From Bacillus thuringiensis (GTDB taxonomy: Bacteria; Bacillota; Bacilli; Bacillales; Bacillaceae_G), in NCBI RefSeq assembly GCF_001182785.1, contig NZ_CP012099.1, forward strand, positions 1,238,501-1,302,500: a stretch of 64,000 bases of DNA, written 5' to 3'. The notes under the pieces were generated by a model. The model worked only from the letters and a program-made list of their open reading frames with translations, did not search any database and had not been told where the DNA came from. The position numbers were made by a program, and so were the translations under genes. Shown here piece after piece: positions 63,697 through 64,000 of the stretch (its first letter is position 1; every line of letters begins with the position of its first letter).

Positions 63697-64000
63697 ATGA
63701 ATGAAAATCACTACTTATTATTAACACCAGGACCATTAACGACAACAAAATCAGTAAAAGAAGTTATGCTATACGATTGGTGTACGTGGGATGTTGAATA
63801 TAATACGATGGTGCAAGAAGTAAGAGCTAAACTTGTATCGCTAGCGACGAAGGAAGAAGAGAAATATACAACAGTGTTAATGCAAGGAAGCGGTACGTTT
63901 TCAGTTGAAGCAGTAATTGGTTCTGTTATTAAGGAAAATGGGAAGCTTCTCGTTTGTACAAATGGTGCGTACGGTAAGCGCATTGTACAAATGGCAGAGA
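63697..64000 (+). CDS. phnW: 2-aminoethylphosphonate-pyruvate transaminase (start only)
   Basis: The first 101 codons of a class V aminotransferase. It reads [20 protein letters not shown] and later [20 protein letters not shown], both typical of PhnW. The enzyme converts 2-aminoethylphosphonate and pyruvate to phosphonoacetaldehyde and alanine, feeding PhnX. ATG at 63697 after AAAGGGGT, 15 bp after phnX. The window ends inside the gene. Confidence 0.94.
   Translation, partial: MNENHYLLLTPGPLTTTKSVKEVMLYDWCTWDVEYNTMVQEVRAKLVSLATKEEEKYTTVLMQGSGTFSVEAVIGSVIKENGKLLVCTNGAYGKRIVQMAE

Overview
The window is a chromosomal segment of a Bacillus cereus-group bacterium (B. cereus, thuringiensis or anthracis; the species cannot be fixed from this sequence). 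It is AT-rich, with strong purine-rich ribosome sites and frequent TTG/GTG starts. The assignment rests on the sipW-tasA-camelysin-sinIR-inhA block, a class IV polyhydroxyalkanoate (PHA) cluster, a spore SASP gene and two short repeats flanked by TTTAT of the kind known from this group.

Layout. 1-4.2 kb: odhA-odhB (2-oxoglutarate dehydrogenase E1 and E2) on the minus strand; odhB runs off the left edge. 5-14.6 kb: an accessory stretch with an XRE-type regulator operon, orphan small proteins, a lipoprotein, an ABC-2 exporter, one tRNA-Val, a secreted Ig-like protein, a methyltransferase, and several decayed genes (membrane protein, MerR-type effector domain, SDR tail, zinc-ribbon protein, an unknown C-terminus). 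14.7-24.3 kb: a DD-carboxypeptidase, then the biofilm/matrix block sipW-tasA, a hexapeptide-repeat protein, calY, and divergent sinI-sinR, with SinR-type GTTCTTT/AAAGAAC operators, followed by inhA1 and an aldehyde dehydrogenase.

24.5-33.5 kb: the spermidine/putrescine operon potABCD, a PAP2 phosphatase, an MMPL exporter, an RluD-type pseudouridine synthase and small proteins. 33.5-46 kb: a CAP-domain secreted protein, glcF/glcD with a CdaR-type regulator, a lipoprotein-response regulator-histidine kinase operon, then lutR and lutABC for lactate use. 46-51 kb: prepilin peptidase, a receiver-like protein, a formate/nitrite transporter, a TerC-type Mn exporter behind a yybP-ykoY Mn riboswitch, a Ktr potassium channel subunit and a SASP. 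51-55.5 kb: the PHA cluster phaJ-phaP-phaQ / phaR-phaB-phaC. 55.5-64 kb: an FAD oxidoreductase, a second Ktr subunit, two small proteins, and the 2-aminoethylphosphonate operon (binding protein, ATPase, fused permease, phnX, start of phnW), cut by the right edge.

Most of the window is ordinary core genome. The strongest items for a second look are: a truncating -1 frame change in an A6 run at the end of the hexapeptide repeats of the matrix-linked gene, with an intact 22-codon tail in the next frame; a tRNA-Val 5'-half copy that has become the coding tail of a frameshifted zinc-ribbon gene, forming direct repeats with the real tRNA around a secreted-protein gene; a Mn riboswitch whose promoter -35 box contains the stop codon of the upstream Ktr gene; and two TTTAT-flanked repeats. 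I did not find a convincing wholly new multi-gene system.
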